Source: JBBPYC01 sp038200275 (GTDB lineage: Bacteria > Pseudomonadota > Gammaproteobacteria > Burkholderiales > Burkholderiaceae_C). Taken from it: DNA of 40,347 nucleotides. Both the position numbers and the translations under genes were made by a program. The stretch spans positions 1 to 40,347 of the forward strand of contig JBBPYC010000056.1 of assembly GCA_038200275.1 (NCBI GenBank). The letters run 5' to 3'. Shown here piece by piece: positions 8,115 through 16,817 of this stretch. The number at the start of each line of letters is the position of its first letter. The first letter of the stretch is position 1. Under the pieces are notes generated by a model. The model did not search any database and had not been told where the DNA came from. It worked only from the letters and a program-made list of their open reading frames with translations.

Positions 8115-10445
8115 TCATTGCACGTCGATCCGCCAGTCCTGTTCTTCCCAGCGTGAATCGTCGCGCCAGAACAGCGTGAAATCGATGCGCGCACCCGGCT
8201 TGAGCCGGGTCGTCGGCAACGTGACAGCGTGCAGACCCAAACCGGTGTCTGCGCTGTCGATATCGCTGATCTTCTGCCAGCCGTTCACACCGTGGTGCAC
8301 GCGCGCGGCGTGCGGCAGCATCAGGTGGAGCGTGTGTCCGGCACGAATGGTCGTGATCGGCGCGTTCGACGACCACATCGCGAACTTCGGGGTCGAGCGC
8401 TTTCCTGCATAGCGCTTCCAGGTCGCCTCGGGCCGGTCGAACGGCCGCCCCAGTGCGATGCTGTGCACGAGCTTGACGAATTCGGCATGTGCCCAGACCA
8501 GCGGCATCGCCGAGCCCGAAGGACGACCCGGCGCAAGCGACTTGTCAGGGATCGCCTGCGCGTCCCAGACCTGCTCCGGGATCAGCCCGCAGCGTCCGGT
8601 CATCGCAGCCATTGCGTTCAAAAACAGCAGCGGATCCCTCCCAGCAGCGAGCTCGAAGTGCCCGCGCTCGCCGGCCAGCAGCGGCCAGGCGCGGCCGATG
8701 CCCGTGCTGTCGAACGGGCTGCCATCCGCTTGCTCACCGTAGCCGTCGTCGTTGTAGCGGTGCCAGGTTGTGCCGGTCGGCAGCTCGACCTTGAGTTCCC
8801 GATCAATGACTTTCAGCGTATCGATCATGAGCGGGTCGTCGGCACGGCGCAGGCCGAGCCGCACCAGTTGTAGAAAACCAGTTGCAACCTGTTCCGCAGC
8901 GGGCAGGCCCGGATCTTGCGCCCGATTCTTGATCGGTAGGACTCGTTCCAGGTGCGGCTGCCCGTCCGGCTCGATCGACGGCGCATTGCGCACGTAATGC
9001 GCGGCAACGTTGCTCGCGCGTGCCAATGCGCTGTCGTGTGCGACGGTCCAGTCTTCCAGCCGAGCGTTCCAGTCGTCGGCGACTCGTAGTGCCCAGCCGC
9101 GCGCCGGCTCAGTCAGCCACGGCGCGCCGCAGACCAGCGCCGCAATGCAGGCGCCGAGCGTGAACGGGTTGATGCCCGCATCTTCCTCCCAACGATCCTG
9201 CGCGGTGGCTGGGCCGGTGCGCGCGATAAAACTGAGAGCGTGCTCGATCATCGACGCGACGTCAATGCCGGCGAGTTCGTCGCGCTCCGCGAGTGCAGCC
9301 GCGAGCAGCACCGGGAACGCGGTCTCATCGAGTTGCACGCCGTGCCAATAGGGCCGGCCGCCCAGCCACTGGTTCTGGGGCCAGTTGCCGGCCGCCAGCT
9401 GCGTCGCGATCAGGTAGCGCAGCACCGCGCGCACCTCGGGCAATGCTCCGAGTGCCAGCAGCGCACCCGCGCTCTCGACCAGATCGCGTGGCCACACCAA
9501 ATGGTAGCCGCCAGTATCGTCATGCGCATTGCCCCAGGGCACACTGAGGCTTGCAACCATCGCGCCGCTGAATGTCTTGTCCTGATGCACACGCAGCACC
9601 ATCGCCGAGATCGACAACTGAGTCGCGATTTCAGATGGTAGGCCAGCCGGAATGCTGACCCGCTCGTGCCAATGCCGCCAGCCGTCGACGTAGCGGTCCC
9701 AAACCTGATCGATCGGCTGGCACAGCGACGCGACGGCAAGGGTGGCTGCGCCCTCACGATCCGCAGCGAACGCGAGCGCCAGCGTCGCATGCCGCGGCAG
9801 CTCGCCGATCAACGCGACGTTGCCCGGGCCGGCGTGTTCGAACCCCCAGGTCATCTCGCCGTGTTTGTCAAAATCCTGCCAGCCGTCGCTCGAGCCGACG
9901 ATGCCCGCACTGGTCCGCTGCCAAGCGTCGCATTGCTCGGCATCGACCGCAGCGAGCGCGAGCGCAACCGAGCCGCGTTCGGCGAACAGCATGCGCCGGC
10001 CCCGGTGCAGCGCAGTCTCGGCCACATTTTCATGGCCACTGCCGCCCAAATGCGGTGCCAGCAGTGCATAAGGCTTCAGTCCATCATCGCCCTGCAGCGT
10101 GACTTCGATTAATAGCGCGTCGCGCGCCGGATCAGGCACCAGCCGCAGCCGCAACTCGAAACGCGGGTGCTTGTGCACGATTTCGATTGCCGGGATGCCT
10201 GGCTGCGGCACCATGGTTGAGTAGTCGTCGTGGCGCTTGACTTCAACCCAGAACCCTTGGCCGTCGGCGACGACGAAGCCAAGATCCCGAATCTGCGGGC
10301 AATCGATGTGCGGCCAGTAGACCTCGTTGACGATGCCGCGGCCGGTGGTGAACCAGAGCCGCGCGCTGCCGAGCGCGCAGCCGACCAGGTCTTTTGCACT
10401 GCTGCTCCAGGTCGGCGTGAGGCCGGGTGCGCCGAAGGCATTCAT
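8115..10445 (-). CDS. GH15 glucoamylase (glucan 1,4-alpha-glucosidase type), module A
   Basis: The 776-residue enzyme fits bacterial glucoamylases: an N-terminal beta-sandwich (about 1-265), an (alpha/alpha)6 barrel (about 270-690) and a C-terminal beta domain. Catalytic Glu candidates are E420/E421 in DRWEEDAGINPF (acid) and E624 in LIPEQVWDAQ (base). WPRDLVESAGALL (about 318-330) is the conserved barrel motif. It would release beta-glucose from alpha-glucan ends. There is no signal peptide, pointing to intracellular glycogen or maltodextrin as substrate. The frame runs open to 10718, but the ATG at 10445 is used because GGGAGAG precedes it and MNAFGAPGLTPTWSSSAKDLVG is the normal family start. 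It heads the module A enzyme operon, 232 bases after yfdX. Confidence 0.9.
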   Translation of the reverse strand: MNAFGAPGLTPTWSSSAKDLVGCALGSARLWFTTGRGIVNEVYWPHIDCPQIRDLGFVVADGQGFWVEVKRHDDYSTMVPQPGIPAIEIVHKHPRFELRLRLVPDPARDALLIEVTLQGDDGLKPYALLAPHLGGSGHENVAETALHRGRRMLFAERGSVALALAAVDAEQCDAWQRTSAGIVGSSDGWQDFDKHGEMTWGFEHAGPGNVALIGELPRHATLALAFAADREGAATLAVASLCQPIDQVWDRYVDGWRHWHERVSIPAGLPSEIATQLSISAMVLRVHQDKTFSGAMVASLSVPWGNAHDDTGGYHLVWPRDLVESAGALLALGALPEVRAVLRYLIATQLAAGNWPQNQWLGGRPYWHGVQLDETAFPVLLAAALAERDELAGIDVASMIEHALSFIARTGPATAQDRWEEDAGINPFTLGACIAALVCGAPWLTEPARGWALRVADDWNARLEDWTVAHDSALARASNVAAHYVRNAPSIEPDGQPHLERVLPIKNRAQDPGLPAAEQVATGFLQLVRLGLRRADDPLMIDTLKVIDRELKVELPTGTTWHRYNDDGYGEQADGSPFDSTGIGRAWPLLAGERGHFELAAGRDPLLFLNAMAAMTGRCGLIPEQVWDAQAIPDKSLAPGRPSGSAMPLVWAHAEFVKLVHSIALGRPFDRPEATWKRYAGKRSTPKFAMWSSNAPITTIRAGHTLHLMLPHAARVHHGVNGWQKISDIDSADTGLGLHAVTLPTTRLKPGARIDFTLFWRDDSRWEEQDWRIDVQ

Positions 10446-10677
10446 ATGACTCTCCCAAGTAAAACACGCTGATGGCCCGTTGTTGGCAGGACCGATGGCG
10501 CGCGCACGGGAAGCGCAACAGTCCGTGCGTACGTCGGGAACGGCTCGTCGTTGAACTCTGTTTTCTGCGACACCGAGGCAGCCCCCGGTTGGTCTGGCCC
10601 CGTCGTGAGACAGGGACTGCTGCGCGGTCCATGACAAGCCTGGCGTTGCATACATCCAACTTCGTGGACTGGGATGT

Positions 10678-11490
10678 TCAACCAGCGCTCTTGGCAACCG
10701 GTTTAGCGGCTGGTTCACCGGTTGCCGGCGCCGGCTTCGGTGCTTCGGTCAGCACGACGGAGTCGATCAGTACGCCGTCCTCGACCGCTCTCAATGCGAG
10801 GTTGGCCTCGTAGAATTTCTTCTCGTCCAACATCTGCTTGGCGGCGTCCAGGTGCTGCTGGGTTGGCTGCAATGGCATCAGGACGCGCGTGAAGGAAGCA
10901 CCGACGTCCGCCAGTTTCAGCTCATCCATGGCTGCTTTGGAGTTGCCCTTTGCGATGTGCTGGTTCGCTTGGTCGATGTGCGACTTCTTCGCAGGGGAAT
11001 CGACGAATGCATCAACCAGCGTGATCTGTCCATCGATTGGAACGTACTCGATGTCGCCGGCGTTTTTCGCATTGTCGTTGGTGGTGCTGGTGCTGGCGCG
11101 GTTACTGGATGACTGCTTCGTCTGGTCGCTTTGCTGCATTGCCGTGGCATCCTTCGAAGCCGCGTGCAATGACGACTCGGCTTTCGCGATCATGTCGTGC
11201 GCGGCTTTCGGATCGCCATCAAAGATCGCGATCCGTGCCGCCCGCACGGCGCGCATGGTGTTGAAGCCTTCTTGCGACAGCTTCAATTCCTGCTTGTCCT
11301 GCGCGCTGAGCTGGGGATGCGCGGTTGCCTTCGCCGCCGGTGGCTGCGCGTTGCCGCCGGTAGCGGGCTGCGCTGTCGTTGCCGCCGCCGTCGAATCCTT
11401 GCCTGTCTGCGCCAGCGCGGGATACGCCGCCGCCAGTGCAAGTGCTGCGGCCAGCGCAAGGGGCGTGCGATACAAGGTGCGTGCTTTCAT
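10678..11490 (-). CDS. YfdX-family periplasmic protein, copy A
   Basis: The product has a Sec signal peptide (MKARTLYRTP, then an Ala/Leu core ending near YPALAQ) and a 270-residue total length. The YfdX core is clear: LSAQDKQELKLSQEGFNTMR and AARIAIFDGDP at about 60-95, then YVPIDGQITLVDAF, FTRVLMPLQPTQQHLDAAK and a final helical pair. A low-complexity Ser/Thr/Asn spacer separates the two helical halves. In enterobacteria yfdX is controlled by EvgA and linked to acid and multidrug stress; the biochemical role is unclear. AGGAGA sits just before the ATG. A second copy lies at 33017-33928, in the same position relative to module B. Confidence 0.87.
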   Translation of the reverse strand: MKARTLYRTPLALAAALALAAAYPALAQTGKDSTAAATTAQPATGGNAQPPAAKATAHPQLSAQDKQELKLSQEGFNTMRAVRAARIAIFDGDPKAAHDMIAKAESSLHAASKDATAMQQSDQTKQSSSNRASTSTTNDNAKNAGDIEYVPIDGQITLVDAFVDSPAKKSHIDQANQHIAKGNSKAAMDELKLADVGASFTRVLMPLQPTQQHLDAAKQMLDEKKFYEANLALRAVEDGVLIDSVVLTEAPKPAPATGEPAAKPVAKSAG

Positions 11491-12216
11491 TTCAGTCTCC
11501 TTAAGGGCTTGATCAGTCCAGACTCAGGCGAAAACGCACCGAAAAGCGGTGCCTTTTGCGGCCGGCGCGCCGACCAGCGAACCATTTCGCGCCGCCGTGA
11601 ATGCGTGGCCTGGATTCATGCGCCGTGGTTGCGGCACGTGAATGCAGTATTGGCTGCTTAGCCAACAGCTCACAGTGCTGGCGGTCATGAAAGCGCAGGA
11701 CCCTGGTCATGTTCTGCATGATGCCGTCGGTTGCCGCCGTCACGCGCTGAGCTCGAAGTTGTTGCGTCTGGCACCACCCAATTGCCCCCGATCGGCGGGC
11801 CGAAGAACGCAGCCGCGCAGGGGCTGAAATCGCGCAACAGCCCCTGCGCCGTATCGAACCCGATGCCTCGTTCATGTGCATCGATTTCGAGCCGTTCGTG
11901 CGTCGTCTGGCGCATGACAGCATCGCCGCGAGCGCAGCCAGCAACCGTATCCAGACCGCGCCGCACCTCGCCCGTCCGGGCACGGCGCTCGACATCGTGC
12001 CGGGCATCACACGAAGCACCTGCACATTGGCATTTCGGGTCTTGCCAAGATGACGTAGCAAGAATGCAGCGACCGCCTCGAAGTGATCAAGCGTGGTTTC
12101 TACAACCCGTGGTCTCAGCGCACAGCCCTCGATGGCGCAACTACTATCAGCACATTGCTGCAAGAAGCTGCAATCATCGAAGTGCATCCATTCTTGGCAT
12201 TCGAACAAAAAAATTC
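11491..12216. other. Long gap with a coding-like remnant, product not recognised
   Basis: No intact gene is supported. On the plus strand two successive frames look protein-like: about 11751-12050 (containing AEIAQQPLRRIEPDASFMCI and DFEPFVRRLAHDSIA) and, after a shift and an in-frame TAG at 12056, about 12059-12232 (RLEVIKRGFYNP, GATTISTLLQEAAIIEVHPF). The second piece overlaps the NRAMP start. This could be a decayed gene, but no family is recognised. The long minus-strand frame over the same stretch (11513-12208) has an Arg/Cys-rich, shadow-like translation. Confidence 0.35.
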
Positions 12217-13488
12217 ATGTCCCTCCGGATAAACCTACGCCAACGAGTAGGGCAGCTCGGGCCGGGCCTCATCACCGGCGCAGCCGACGACGATCCCAGC
12301 GGCATCGCGACTTATTCGCAAGCTGGCGCGCAATTCGGCTTTGCAATGCTGTGGACTCTGGTGTTCACGCTGCCGCTGATGGCTGCGATCCAGATCATCA
12401 GCGCGCGCATCGGCTACGTGACGCGGCGCGGGTTGACCGCGAACATCGCACGCGCCTTCCCGCGCCCGGTCGTGCTCGGCGTGGTTGGGCTGCTCGTGCT
12501 GGCCAACACATTGAACATCGCAGCCGACATCGCTGCGATGGCCGAGGCGCTCTGGCTGCTGGTGGGCGGCTCGGCGCACGTCTACGCGGTGACGTTTGGA
12601 TTGCTCTGCCTGGTGCTGCAGGTGTTCCTGCCCTATGAGCGTTATGTGCGTTGGCTCAAGTGGTTGACGCTTGCACTGCTTTCCTATGTCGCGGTCGTAT
12701 TCAGCCTGCACCTCGACTGGTGGCAGATCGCCGGCGCGGTGGTGCGTCCACGGCTGCCGCCGGGCGTGACCACGCGCGATGTGCTGCTGATGGTGGTAGC
12801 GCTGTTCGGCACCACCATCAGCCCGTATCTGTTTTTCTGGCAGGCCGCGCAGGAGATGGAGGACGCAACCGGCAGGCAGGCGCATACCGCGGCCGAGGTC
12901 CACGGGCACCTGCGCCGCATCCGCTTCGACACGCTGATCGGCATGACGTTTTCGAACCTGATCGCGTTCTTCATCATGCTGTCCACCGCCGCCACGCTGC
13001 ATGCGTCGGGTATCACCGACATCCAGACCTCGGCGCAGGCTGCCGAGGCGCTGCGTCCGGTGGCGGGGGAGTTCGCGTTCGCATTGTTCGCGCTCGGCAT
13101 CATCGGCACCGGGCTGCTTGCGGTGCCGGTGCTGGCCGGGTCGGCGGCGTACGCGGTGTCCGAAGCGCTTGGTTGGCCCGGCAGCCTGAAGCTGGGGTTG
13201 CGGCTGCGCCAGAACGAAGGCCACGGTTTCTACGGCGTGATTGCCATCGCGACACTCGGCGGCGTGATCCTGTGTTTCACGCCGACCGATCCGGTGCGCG
13301 AACTGTTCTGGTCGGCCATCGTCAACGGTGTGATCGCGGTGCCCATCATGGCGGTGATGATGCGGCTGGCCTCGCGCGAGCAGACCATGGGCATGCACGT
13401 GATCGGCCGGCGCCTGCGCTGGCTCGGCTGGCTCGCGACTGCGGCGATGGCGGCGACTGTGCTGGCCATGCTCATCACGCTGCGCTGA
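12217..13488 (+). CDS. NRAMP (SLC11)-like divalent metal transporter
   Basis: The 423-residue protein has about eleven hydrophobic segments and belongs to the NRAMP superfamily. The TM1 unwound region reads DDDPSGIATYSQAG (24-37) where classical Mn/Fe transporters have DPGN. The TM6 site reads TTISPYLFFWQA (199-210) where classical members have MPH. It therefore belongs to the divergent NRAMP-related branch, and its ion cannot be assumed to be Mn or Fe. The ATG at 12217 is chosen because MSLRINLRQRVGQLGPGLITGAADDDPSG is the usual start; the frame upstream (from 11731) is not NRAMP-like. No clear Shine-Dalgarno is present. A DUF1345 gene follows 20 bases downstream, probably in one transcript. 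Confidence 0.85.
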   Translation: MSLRINLRQRVGQLGPGLITGAADDDPSGIATYSQAGAQFGFAMLWTLVFTLPLMAAIQIISARIGYVTRRGLTANIARAFPRPVVLGVVGLLVLANTLNIAADIAAMAEALWLLVGGSAHVYAVTFGLLCLVLQVFLPYERYVRWLKWLTLALLSYVAVVFSLHLDWWQIAGAVVRPRLPPGVTTRDVLLMVVALFGTTISPYLFFWQAAQEMEDATGRQAHTAAEVHGHLRRIRFDTLIGMTFSNLIAFFIMLSTAATLHASGITDIQTSAQAAEALRPVAGEFAFALFALGIIGTGLLAVPVLAGSAAYAVSEALGWPGSLKLGLRLRQNEGHGFYGVIAIATLGGVILCFTPTDPVRELFWSAIVNGVIAVPIMAVMMRLASREQTMGMHVIGRRLRWLGWLATAAMAATVLAMLITLR

Positions 13489-13508
13489 GCGTGAGCGGAT
13501 CGGCACCG

Positions 13509-14162
13509 ATGAGTAGTCTGTTGTCGGCAATACGCACCCACCCACGTTTGGTCGCTGCGCTGCTGGCTGCGAGTGTGGCTGGGGCCTGCGGTGCGTTTCG
13601 CTTCGGCGCGCTGACCGGCGCGCTGCTGGGCTGGAATACTGGCGTCTGGGTATACCTGGTGCTGGTCGGCCAGATGATGCTGCGCGCCGACCATGCCGAG
13701 CTGAAAAGTGTCGCCGCCGCGCAGGCCGAAAGTGCACGTACGGTTCTTTGCGTGGGTGTGCTCGCTGCGATCGTCAGCCTGCTGGGCACCGTGCTGCAGC
13801 TGTTGGCCGCCAAGCTGCCGGGAGCGACGCATTCGCTGCCGCACCTCGCGTTCGCGCTTGCCACGGTGGCTGGCTCGTGGCTGCTCGTGCCGACGCTGTT
13901 CGGGCTCAGCTACGCAAGCGCTTGGTACAGCAGCGCAGCGCCGCAGGGTCTGAAATTTCCGGATGCCGACCCTGCGTTTCAACCGCACTATGCGGACTTC
14001 ATGTATTTCTCCATAACGATCGCCGCCGCCGCACAGACTTCTGACGTCAGCATCGTCAACTCCGCCATGCGCCGGCTCGTGCTGGCGCACACGATCGTCT
14101 CGTTCGTGTTCAACACCGCCGTGCTCGCGTTCACGATCAATGTGGCAGCGAGCATGTTCTGA
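13509..14162 (+). CDS. DUF1345 membrane protein
   Basis: The 217-residue product has five or six predicted membrane segments and the DUF1345 signature FMYFSITIAAAAQTSDVSIVNSAMRR near residue 160-185, plus GLSYASAWYS and LTGALLGWNTGVWVYLVLV. Function of the family is unknown. The start is the first ATG in frame after the NRAMP stop (GCACCGATGAG); frames upstream of it are shadows of the NRAMP gene. The 20-base spacing suggests co-transcription with the transporter. Confidence 0.85.
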   Translation: MSSLLSAIRTHPRLVAALLAASVAGACGAFRFGALTGALLGWNTGVWVYLVLVGQMMLRADHAELKSVAAAQAESARTVLCVGVLAAIVSLLGTVLQLLAAKLPGATHSLPHLAFALATVAGSWLLVPTLFGLSYASAWYSSAAPQGLKFPDADPAFQPHYADFMYFSITIAAAAQTSDVSIVNSAMRRLVLAHTIVSFVFNTAVLAFTINVAASMF

Positions 14163-14174
14163 CGGCCGAAAATC

Positions 14175-14873
14175 TTGCATTCCGCCGATTCACAGTATCT
14201 TGAGCCGTCGCGCCGAACGCATGCGACGCCGTTGCTTTGGATGTACTTGCTGACCCTGGTGCCGGTGCTGACCGACGTGCTCGAAACCGGGGGCTGGCCA
14301 CGTTCACCGCGCGCCTGGTTCACCGAGCTTGTGGTCGGTCTGCTGATTTTTCTGCTGGTGTGCCAAGTAGTGCGCCATCAACGCAGTTTGGCCGATCTGG
14401 CGCGCATCGATACGCTGACCGGCCTGGGCAACCGTCGCTTCTTCGACGAGGCAGTGCGCGACGAATGCGCCCGTGCGGCACGCAGCAACCGGACGCTGAC
14501 ACTCGTGATCTTCGACTTGGACCACTTCAAGCAGGTCAACGACACCGATGGCCACGCTGCCGGCGACGCGGTGTTGCGGCAGTTCGCCGACGCGCTGCAA
14601 CACGCGGTGCGCGAGCGGATCGATCGGGGTTTTCGAATCGGCGGTGATGAGTTCGCGCTGCTATTGCCGGAGACGTCGGCCGCACAGGCAGACATCGTGA
14701 TTGCGCGGATTCGTGACCACTGCGCCATCAGCGACTCGCGCTGGCGGCAGGGTCCGCTTGGCGTCAGCGCCGGCATCATCGTCTGGCAGGCGCTGGAAAG
14801 TGTCGACGAATTTGTGCGGCGTGCCGACGCGGCGATGTTCCAGGCCAAGCAGGTGGGCCGTCGCACCAGTTGA
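14175..14873 (+). CDS. Membrane-bound diguanylate cyclase (GGDEF)
   Basis: The protein joins two N-terminal membrane helices (about 20-38 and 50-67) to a GGDEF domain (about 75-230). IDTLTGLGNRRFF, FDLDHFKQVNDTDGHAAGD and the intact RIGGDEF at residues 154-160 indicate an active c-di-GMP synthase. The inhibitory I-site five residues before GGDEF reads ERID rather than RxxD, so product feedback may be lost. The longest start is a TTG at 14175 (MHSADSQ); an ATG at 14241 (MYLLTLV) would shorten it by 22 residues and still keep the first helix. It follows the DUF1345 gene by 12 bases, so it may share its transcript. There is no separate sensory domain beyond the short membrane region. Confidence 0.9.
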   Translation: MHSADSQYLEPSRRTHATPLLWMYLLTLVPVLTDVLETGGWPRSPRAWFTELVVGLLIFLLVCQVVRHQRSLADLARIDTLTGLGNRRFFDEAVRDECARAARSNRTLTLVIFDLDHFKQVNDTDGHAAGDAVLRQFADALQHAVRERIDRGFRIGGDEFALLLPETSAAQADIVIARIRDHCAISDSRWRQGPLGVSAGIIVWQALESVDEFVRRADAAMFQAKQVGRRTS

Positions 14874-14998
14874 CCAGCGCACCTGTTGGCGATTCAAGTG
14901 CCTCCACATCGGCGTGAGCTGATTGGCAACGAAGCATTGAACCATTGCTCGCGCCTGACGGTCAGAAGTCACACCGCTTTCCCGAACTGAAATCACAC

Positions 14999-15442
14999 AT
15001 GTTGATCGTTGCAACGGCCTGCCTAATGCTGATCATGGTTTCCGTTGTGACTCACTATGAAGTGCTCAGGCTGCTGAACGCATGCTTGCCGGTCATGAGG
15101 ATTCCAAACCGCTCGAAGCTGCTCGTCGTGATGTTCGCGGCCTTTGTTGCCCATGGTGCCGAGATCGCTGTGTATGGACTCGCTTTGTTCGCGCTGGTCA
15201 AGTACGGTGCCGTTGGCTCCTTGGCAGGGTCAGCGGCATCGTCAATGGCCAACTGTTTCTATTTCTCTGCAGAGACCTACACGACGCTTGGTTTCGGTGA
15301 CCTGACACCCACGGGCCCACTTCGGTTGATGGCAGGCGTTGAAGGACTCAACGGCTTGGTGTTGATCGGCTGGTCGGCGTCCTACACGTACCTCGCGATG
15401 GAGCGATTTTGGGATGCGGCGCAAAGTAACGGAAACCGCTGA
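14999..15442 (+). CDS. Two-TM potassium-channel-like protein
   Basis: The 147-residue protein has the pore architecture of ion channels. It has one helix near 3-19, a helix at about 42-66, a pore helix with filter TTLGFGD at 95-101, and a last helix at about 110-132. TxGFGD is the selectivity filter of K+ channels (GYG variant GFG). The ATG at 14999 is preferred over a TTG at 14945 because the added 18 residues are polar and unlike the family. No cytoplasmic regulatory (RCK or cNMP) domain is present. Confidence 0.8.
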   Translation: MLIVATACLMLIMVSVVTHYEVLRLLNACLPVMRIPNRSKLLVVMFAAFVAHGAEIAVYGLALFALVKYGAVGSLAGSAASSMANCFYFSAETYTTLGFGDLTPTGPLRLMAGVEGLNGLVLIGWSASYTYLAMERFWDAAQSNGNR

Positions 15443-15627
15443 AGCGTTCTCGGTGGCATCCCGATGCAAGGGGAGATCACGGGCGTGCGTGCGTGCGGGC
15501 TATGCTGTTGCGTATCGAGGCTGCGCGCCCCTTTAGGCGGTGGGGCTTTCCTGCAGCGCTGCGTTGCAACCCTCAAGCCACGCCTCGATCGACATCGTCG
15601 CCGTATCGTGTTCCTCATGTGATTCAT

Positions 15628-15860
15628 CTACGGTTTGCGCGCGGCCGGCCGCGCCTTACTCCGATGCGATCCCCAGTGGAGAAACACGCCCAGCACCATT
15701 GCTGCTGTGGTCATGAGGATCGACCGCAGCCGTATAGAGGCTGCTTCGATGATTGCCTCCTGCTTGCACTTCCTTGCGCGACTGGCCACTTCAACGATCC
15801 AGATGTTGTGCTTGCTGTCCAAGCCCATTCATCTCACCAAGCTGATTCAGGTGTAGCTGT
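15628..15860 (-). pseudogene. Fragment of an RND efflux pump inner-membrane component
   Basis: The minus-strand frame gives GLDSKHNIWIVEVASRAR, then EAIIEAASIRLRSILMTTAAMVLGV. This is the conserved TM10-TM11 region of AcrB/HAE-type pumps (normally IGLxxKxxILIVEFA and EAxxxRLRPILMTTxAxxLG). Upstream in the same frame YT-stop-ISLVR-stop continues the match but holds two stop codons. Only about 75 of over 1000 residues survive, and the frame ends in unrelated sequence after GVFLHW. No adjacent membrane-fusion gene is present. Confidence 0.7.
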
Positions 15861-16042
15861 TCATCGGTGCAGACTCAAGCAAAGAAAAGCTCGTTATCCC
15901 GAACAGCGCGAATGGCAGTGATGCCAATATCACCACCAGAACCCGAAAGCTCCCGAGTTGTGCTGTTGCGGCTATGGCCCACCCGGCCGGTAGCACGGGA
16001 TGCAGCGGCGTGACTGAACAAGGCTGATCGCACCGCCGTGTT

Positions 16043-16067
16043 TTCTTGAAGCAGTAGGCTTCAAGAA
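16043..16067. repeat. Perfect 10-bp inverted repeat (hairpin)
   Basis: TTCTTGAAGC and GCTTCAAGAA flank the loop AGTAG; allowing a 2-base bulge, the stem extends to GTGTT/AACAC. It lies about 120 bases after the end of the minus-strand lipoprotein gene. Neither side has a T run, so it is not a clear terminator; it could be an RNA stabiliser, a protein site or the relic of a mobile repeat. Confidence 0.6.
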
Positions 16068-16185
16068 CACCGATGTTGAAGAAAATGTGCCTAAGGCGCT
16101 AGTCCCACGGACCTGCAATGCTACTGAATTTGTAGTGTTCAGGTTGCCTTTGCTAGAGCGTGCCAATGCGTGCCGCCTGTGCTGA

Positions 16186-16731
16186 TCAAAACCGAGCCTC
16201 GACCGTGCTGCCGCCTGTGACTTGGCATTCGCCTTGGCCGCCGCCGGCCATGCCGCGCACCGGCTGCATCAGGTGCAACCGGCAGCGCATGCGGTTGCCG
16301 TCAGGCGCGCTCAGGTTGGCCACGACCTTGCCGCTGTAGTGCGTGACGAACTCGGAACTCACGTACGGGTCGAGCGGTGGCCGGGTCCAGTACGGCCATT
16401 CGCGCCAGCCCGGACCCCAGCCGACCCACAGCGGCGCGAGCGTTTCTTCGCGTGTCTGCTGTGTGATCTCGAAGAATGGGCCTTGGTAAGTGCGCTCGGG
16501 CAGGGTGGCGACCATCGTGCCGCTCAGGCCGCCGCTGTCGCTGGTCCAGGAGATCAGCACCGGCTCGTCGGTCTTCTTGCCGGCCACGATCAGGTCGCCG
16601 CCGCCCATGCCGGTGGTCGTGGTGCTGCAGGCGCCAAGCAGAAGGCCTGCGCCGACGGCCACCGCGATAGCCAGCGGACGCTGACGCAAGTGCCGTCGAG
16701 GGTTTGTGCGGTTGGGCAAGTGAGAATTCAT
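16186..16731 (-). CDS. Predicted outer-membrane or periplasmic lipoprotein, unknown function
   Basis: The 181-residue protein begins MNSHLPNRTNPRRHLRQRPL and then a hydrophobic core ending in the lipobox LLLGAC, so it should be lipid-modified at that Cys. The mature part starts with a Thr/Gly-rich linker. It contains EPVLISWTSDSGGLSGTMVA, LPERTYQGPFFEIT and a C-terminal MRCRLHLMQP/GGGQGECQVTGG segment with two Cys that could pair. No named domain is recognised. The frame is open to 16839, but GGAGAG before the ATG at 16731 and the signal peptide fix this start. It is the last of three minus-strand genes for exported proteins. Confidence 0.78.
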   Translation of the reverse strand: MNSHLPNRTNPRRHLRQRPLAIAVAVGAGLLLGACSTTTTGMGGGDLIVAGKKTDEPVLISWTSDSGGLSGTMVATLPERTYQGPFFEITQQTREETLAPLWVGWGPGWREWPYWTRPPLDPYVSSEFVTHYSGKVVANLSAPDGNRMRCRLHLMQPVRGMAGGGQGECQVTGGSTVEARF

Positions 16732-16817
16732 CGGGCTCTCCGATTGATCGAGGATCGGTGGATGCCACGCGGCCTCTGCCGGCGGGCGGCGTTGCTTTGC
16801 TCGGTCGGTCGGCTGAC

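Noticed and set aside
10446..10718. N-terminal extension of the module A glucoamylase frame
   Set aside because: The family start MNAFGAPG has its own Shine-Dalgarno, and the upstream translation overlaps yfdX and has no motif.
11731..12216. N-terminal extension of the NRAMP frame
   Set aside because: Residues upstream of MSLRINL are Ser/Arg/Pro-rich and unlike any NRAMP; the family start is at 12217.
12235..13737. 500-codon minus-strand frame over the NRAMP and DUF1345 genes
   Set aside because: Arg/His/Gln-rich antisense shadow; the plus-strand frames carry transporter motifs and membrane helices.
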